Assembly: GCA_002347185.1 (NCBI GenBank)
Contig: DDXK01000132.1
Coordinates: 1 to 31,000 of the forward strand
Origin: Desulfobulbaceae bacterium UBA2262
GTDB lineage: Bacteria; Desulfobacterota; Desulfobulbia; Desulfobulbales; Desulfurivibrionaceae
Length of the DNA stretch: 31,000 nucleotides
Direction: 5' to 3'
Each line of letters starts with the position of its first letter. The stretch's first letter is position 1. A program made the translations under genes and the position numbers. The notes beneath the pieces are model-generated. The model was not told the origin of the DNA. It was given only the letters and a program-made list of their open reading frames with translations, and searched no databases. Positions 28,852 to 31,000 of the stretch are shown here, piece by piece.

Positions 28852-31000
28852 TTACTCATCCTTCTGGCGCCAGCGGTTGTTTTTCCCTCCATTGCGGGCC
28901 TGCACCTCGGCCTTGGTCTTCAGGTAGTTCACCGCCGGGTACCCGAGGGTCTGCGCAACGGCCTCGGAGAATTCCCGGCAGGGGCGGACGGTGAAGTCGC
29001 GGGGCGTGTCGATGTCCACCTCGCCGCGGCCGTCGAAGTGCAGGGTCAGGGAGACCGGGCAGGGACCGTGGTGTTCGCGGACCCTGGTCTTCAGGAGTTC
29101 CAGCTTCTGGCGACTGACCTTGTCGGCCTGCAGCAGGATGCGCGCCCCGCAGGTGTATTTGAGCCGGGCCTCGGCAAGATCGTCCACCGCGTCGGCGATG
29201 ATCTTGGCGCCCCGTTCCTCCTGCTTGACCGTGCCCAGGACGACGAGGGGCTCGTCGCGGGTGAGGAGATGACCGCTCCTGGCAAAGGCCTCGGGGAAAA
29301 TCACCACCTCCACGGCGGCGGCGGTATCCTCCAGGGTGATGAAGGCCATGCGGTCGCCCTTCTTGCTCTTGTGTTCCTTGTACTCCCGCACCAGGCCGCC
29401 CACCCGCACCGGCTGGTTGTCTCCCCATTCGGCCAGTCCCGCGATATCGGTGTCGGCAACGGCCCGGATATCCTGACGAAAGTTGTCCAGGGGGTGGCCG
29501 GTGATATAGAAGCCCACGGTTTCCTTTTCGTAAGCCAGCTTTTCCTTGTCCGTCCACTCGTCGATATCGGGCAGCTCGATGCTGCCTGATTTCGCCACCT
29601 GTTCTTCCGGCATCACCGCAAAGAGCGAGATCTGGCCGGAGAGCTTGTCCCGCTGCGAAGCCTGGGCCTGTTCCAGGGCCTGGTCGAGCACGGCGAAGAA
29701 CTGGGAGCGCCTGGCGCCCAGGGAGTCAAAGGCGCCGGCCTTGATGAGGCTTTCGATGACCCTGCGGTTCACCTTGCGGGAATCCACCCGATTGCAGAAA
29801 TCCTCCAGCGACTTGTAGGGGCCGTCAAGGTCGCGCTCCTCCATGATGGAATCAAGCGCCGAGCCGCCCACGTTTTTCACCGCGGCAAGGCCGAAGCGGA
29901 TCCGGTCGTTGATGACGGTGAAATCCTTGTTGGACTCGTTGATGTCGGGCGGCAGCACGTCGATCTCGTGATCCTGGCACTCGGTGATGTAGCGCACCAC
30001 CTTATCGGTGTTGTTCACGTCGCAGGAGAGCAGCGCCGCCATGAACTGGGCCGGGTAATGGGCCTTGAGGTAGGCGGTCTGGTAGGCGATCAGGGCGTAG
30101 GCGGCGCTGTGGCTCTTGTTGAAGCCGTAGCCCGCGAACTTGGCCATCAGGTCGAAGATGTACTCGGCCTTGTCCGCCGGCAGGTTGTTTTTGGCGGCGC
30201 CGGCCAGGAACTTTTCCTTTTCCGCCTCCATGACCTCGGCCTTTTTCTTGCCCATGGCCCGGCGCAGGTTGTCGGCATCGCCCAGGGAGTAGCTGGCCAG
30301 GACGTTGGCGATCTTCATGACCTGTTCCTGGTAGACGATGACCCCGTAGGTCTCCTTGAGGATGGGTTCGAGCTGGGGCAGGGGATACTGGGCGATCATC
30401 CGGCCGTGCTTGGTCTCCACGAACTGGTCCACCATGCCGGATTCGAGCGGCCCGGGCCGGTAGAGGGCCACCAGGGCGATGAGGTCGGAAAATACCTCGG
30501 GCTTCATCTTCATGAGCAGGGAGCGCATCCCGGAGCTTTCCAGCTGGAAGACGCCCAGGGCGTCGCCCTTGCAGAGGAGGTCGTAGGTCTTCTGGTCGTC
30601 CAGGGGGATGCGGCTGATGTCGAAGCCGGCGCCGATATCGGCCTCGATCAGCTTGACGGCCCGGTCGATGACGGTGAGGGTTTTGAGGCCCAGAAAGTCG
30701 AATTTGATGAGCCCGGTCATCTCGGTGTGGACCATGTCGTACTGGGTGAGCACCTCGCCCTTGGGTCCCTTGCAGACCGGCAGAAATTCCACCATGGCCC
30801 TGGGCGAGATCACCACGCCGGCGGCATGGGTGGAGGTGTGGCGGTTGAGCCCCTCCAGGGTCTGGGCCACCTTGAGCAGCTCCTCCACCTGGGGATCGCG
30901 CTTCATCAGCTCCTGGAGGCGCGGTTCTGCCTCGATCGCCTTCTTGATGGTGATCTTGAGCTCTTCCGGGATCAGCTTGGCGATCCGGTCCACATCGCCG
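28852..31000 (-). CDS. dnaE: DNA polymerase III alpha subunit, C-terminal part (cut by window edge)
   Basis: The visible 715 residues are the C-terminal part of the replicative polymerase subunit DnaE. From the edge inward: the palm region with RHTSTHAAGVVISP and LIKFDFLGLKTLTVIDRA (holding the third catalytic Asp equivalent), the fingers (MKMKPEVFSDLIALVALYRPGPLESGMVDQFVETKHG, YGVIVYQEQVM, FAGYGFNKSHSAAYALIAYQTAYLKAHYP), a helix-hairpin-helix (VNRRVIESLIKAGAFDSLG) and the OB domain (VRVGGLVREYKEHKSKKGDRMAFITLEDTAAAVEVVIFP). The PHP domain and first two catalytic Asp lie beyond the edge. The frame is open to the window end, so it is partial rather than truncated. The stop is at 28852-28854. 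Confidence 0.97.
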   Translation of the reverse strand, partial: GDVDRIAKLIPEELKITIKKAIEAEPRLQELMKRDPQVEELLKVAQTLEGLNRHTSTHAAGVVISPRAMVEFLPVCKGPKGEVLTQYDMVHTEMTGLIKFDFLGLKTLTVIDRAVKLIEADIGAGFDISRIPLDDQKTYDLLCKGDALGVFQLESSGMRSLLMKMKPEVFSDLIALVALYRPGPLESGMVDQFVETKHGRMIAQYPLPQLEPILKETYGVIVYQEQVMKIANVLASYSLGDADNLRRAMGKKKAEVMEAEKEKFLAGAAKNNLPADKAEYIFDLMAKFAGYGFNKSHSAAYALIAYQTAYLKAHYPAQFMAALLSCDVNNTDKVVRYITECQDHEIDVLPPDINESNKDFTVINDRIRFGLAAVKNVGGSALDSIMEERDLDGPYKSLEDFCNRVDSRKVNRRVIESLIKAGAFDSLGARRSQFFAVLDQALEQAQASQRDKLSGQISLFAVMPEEQVAKSGSIELPDIDEWTDKEKLAYEKETVGFYITGHPLDNFRQDIRAVADTDIAGLAEWGDNQPVRVGGLVREYKEHKSKKGDRMAFITLEDTAAAVEVVIFPEAFARSGHLLTRDEPLVVLGTVKQEERGAKIIADAVDDLAEARLKYTCGARILLQADKVSRQKLELLKTRVREHHGPCPVSLTLHFDGRGEVDIDTPRDFTVRPCREFSEAVAQTLGYPAVNYLKTKAEVQARNGGKNNRWRQKDE

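Noticed and set aside
1..31000. tRNA, rRNA, CRISPR array, prophage or insertion sequence
   Set aside because: No cloverleaf-like segment, direct-repeat array, integrase or transposase was seen; gaps are short and nearly all are accounted for by promoters, terminators or small repeats.

Overview
The window is a GC-rich, gene-dense chromosomal segment with no rRNA, tRNA, insertion sequence or CRISPR array that I can see. The gene set suggests a Desulfobulbales-type member of the Desulfobacterota (former Deltaproteobacteria), but that assignment is inference. It rests on the ispG-proS pair, the yicC-remA-gmk order, a MucR/Ros regulator, an orphan B12-binding radical SAM enzyme, an AF1514-type small protein and the use of selenocysteine. 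Most genes are core housekeeping genes. Both edges cut genes: proS on the left (N-terminal part present) and dnaE on the right (C-terminal part present).

Layout. 1-1.5 kb, minus strand: proS (partial) behind ispG. 1.6-3.2 kb: a DUF2065 membrane protein and queA, convergent with an FmdB-type zinc-ribbon protein. 3.5-5.6 kb: a three-gene signalling operon (small protein, HDOD protein, degenerate receiver-GGDEF). 6.0-6.5 kb: a MucR/Ros regulator behind a long AT-rich leader. 6.7-11.8 kb: murI, lolA, a B12/radical SAM enzyme, cobU and cobD. 11.9-14.2 kb: a YfcE-like phosphodiesterase, a four-S1-domain protein and a secreted Cys-repeat protein. 14.3-15.7 kb, minus: an MFS transporter and a tiny membrane protein. 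15.8-19.6 kb, minus: hldE1 (rfaE1)-yicC-remA-gmk-rlmB, with a good sigma-70 promoter at its head. 19.6-25.7 kb, minus: a histidine kinase, an NtrC-type regulator, a single receiver-domain protein and a triple-rhodanese protein. 25.8-31 kb: AF1514-type protein, a GHL10-parvulin lipoprotein, a YkgJ-type Cys-cluster protein and dnaE.

The most interesting locus is 19.6-25.7 kb. The rhodanese gene is interrupted by one in-frame TGA (20463-20465), exactly where I expect a Cys in relatives (active-site loop CGGPT-U-G). Directly after it is a short hairpin with a bulged U and a GGUCU apical loop, resembling the E. coli fdhF SECIS. I read it as one exported 438-residue selenoprotein with three rhodanese domains: the first with Cys188 and Sec193, the second lacking the catalytic Cys, the third with a canonical Cys400 loop. 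It ends in a strong terminator. Upstream, a sigma-54 type -24/-12 element precedes the receiver-domain gene, and the neighbouring two-component system encodes an NtrC-type activator with the GAFTGA loop. The inferred circuit is sensor kinase, then sigma-54 activator, then receiver protein plus Sec-rhodanese, possibly a stimulus-controlled periplasmic sulfur or selenium handling unit.
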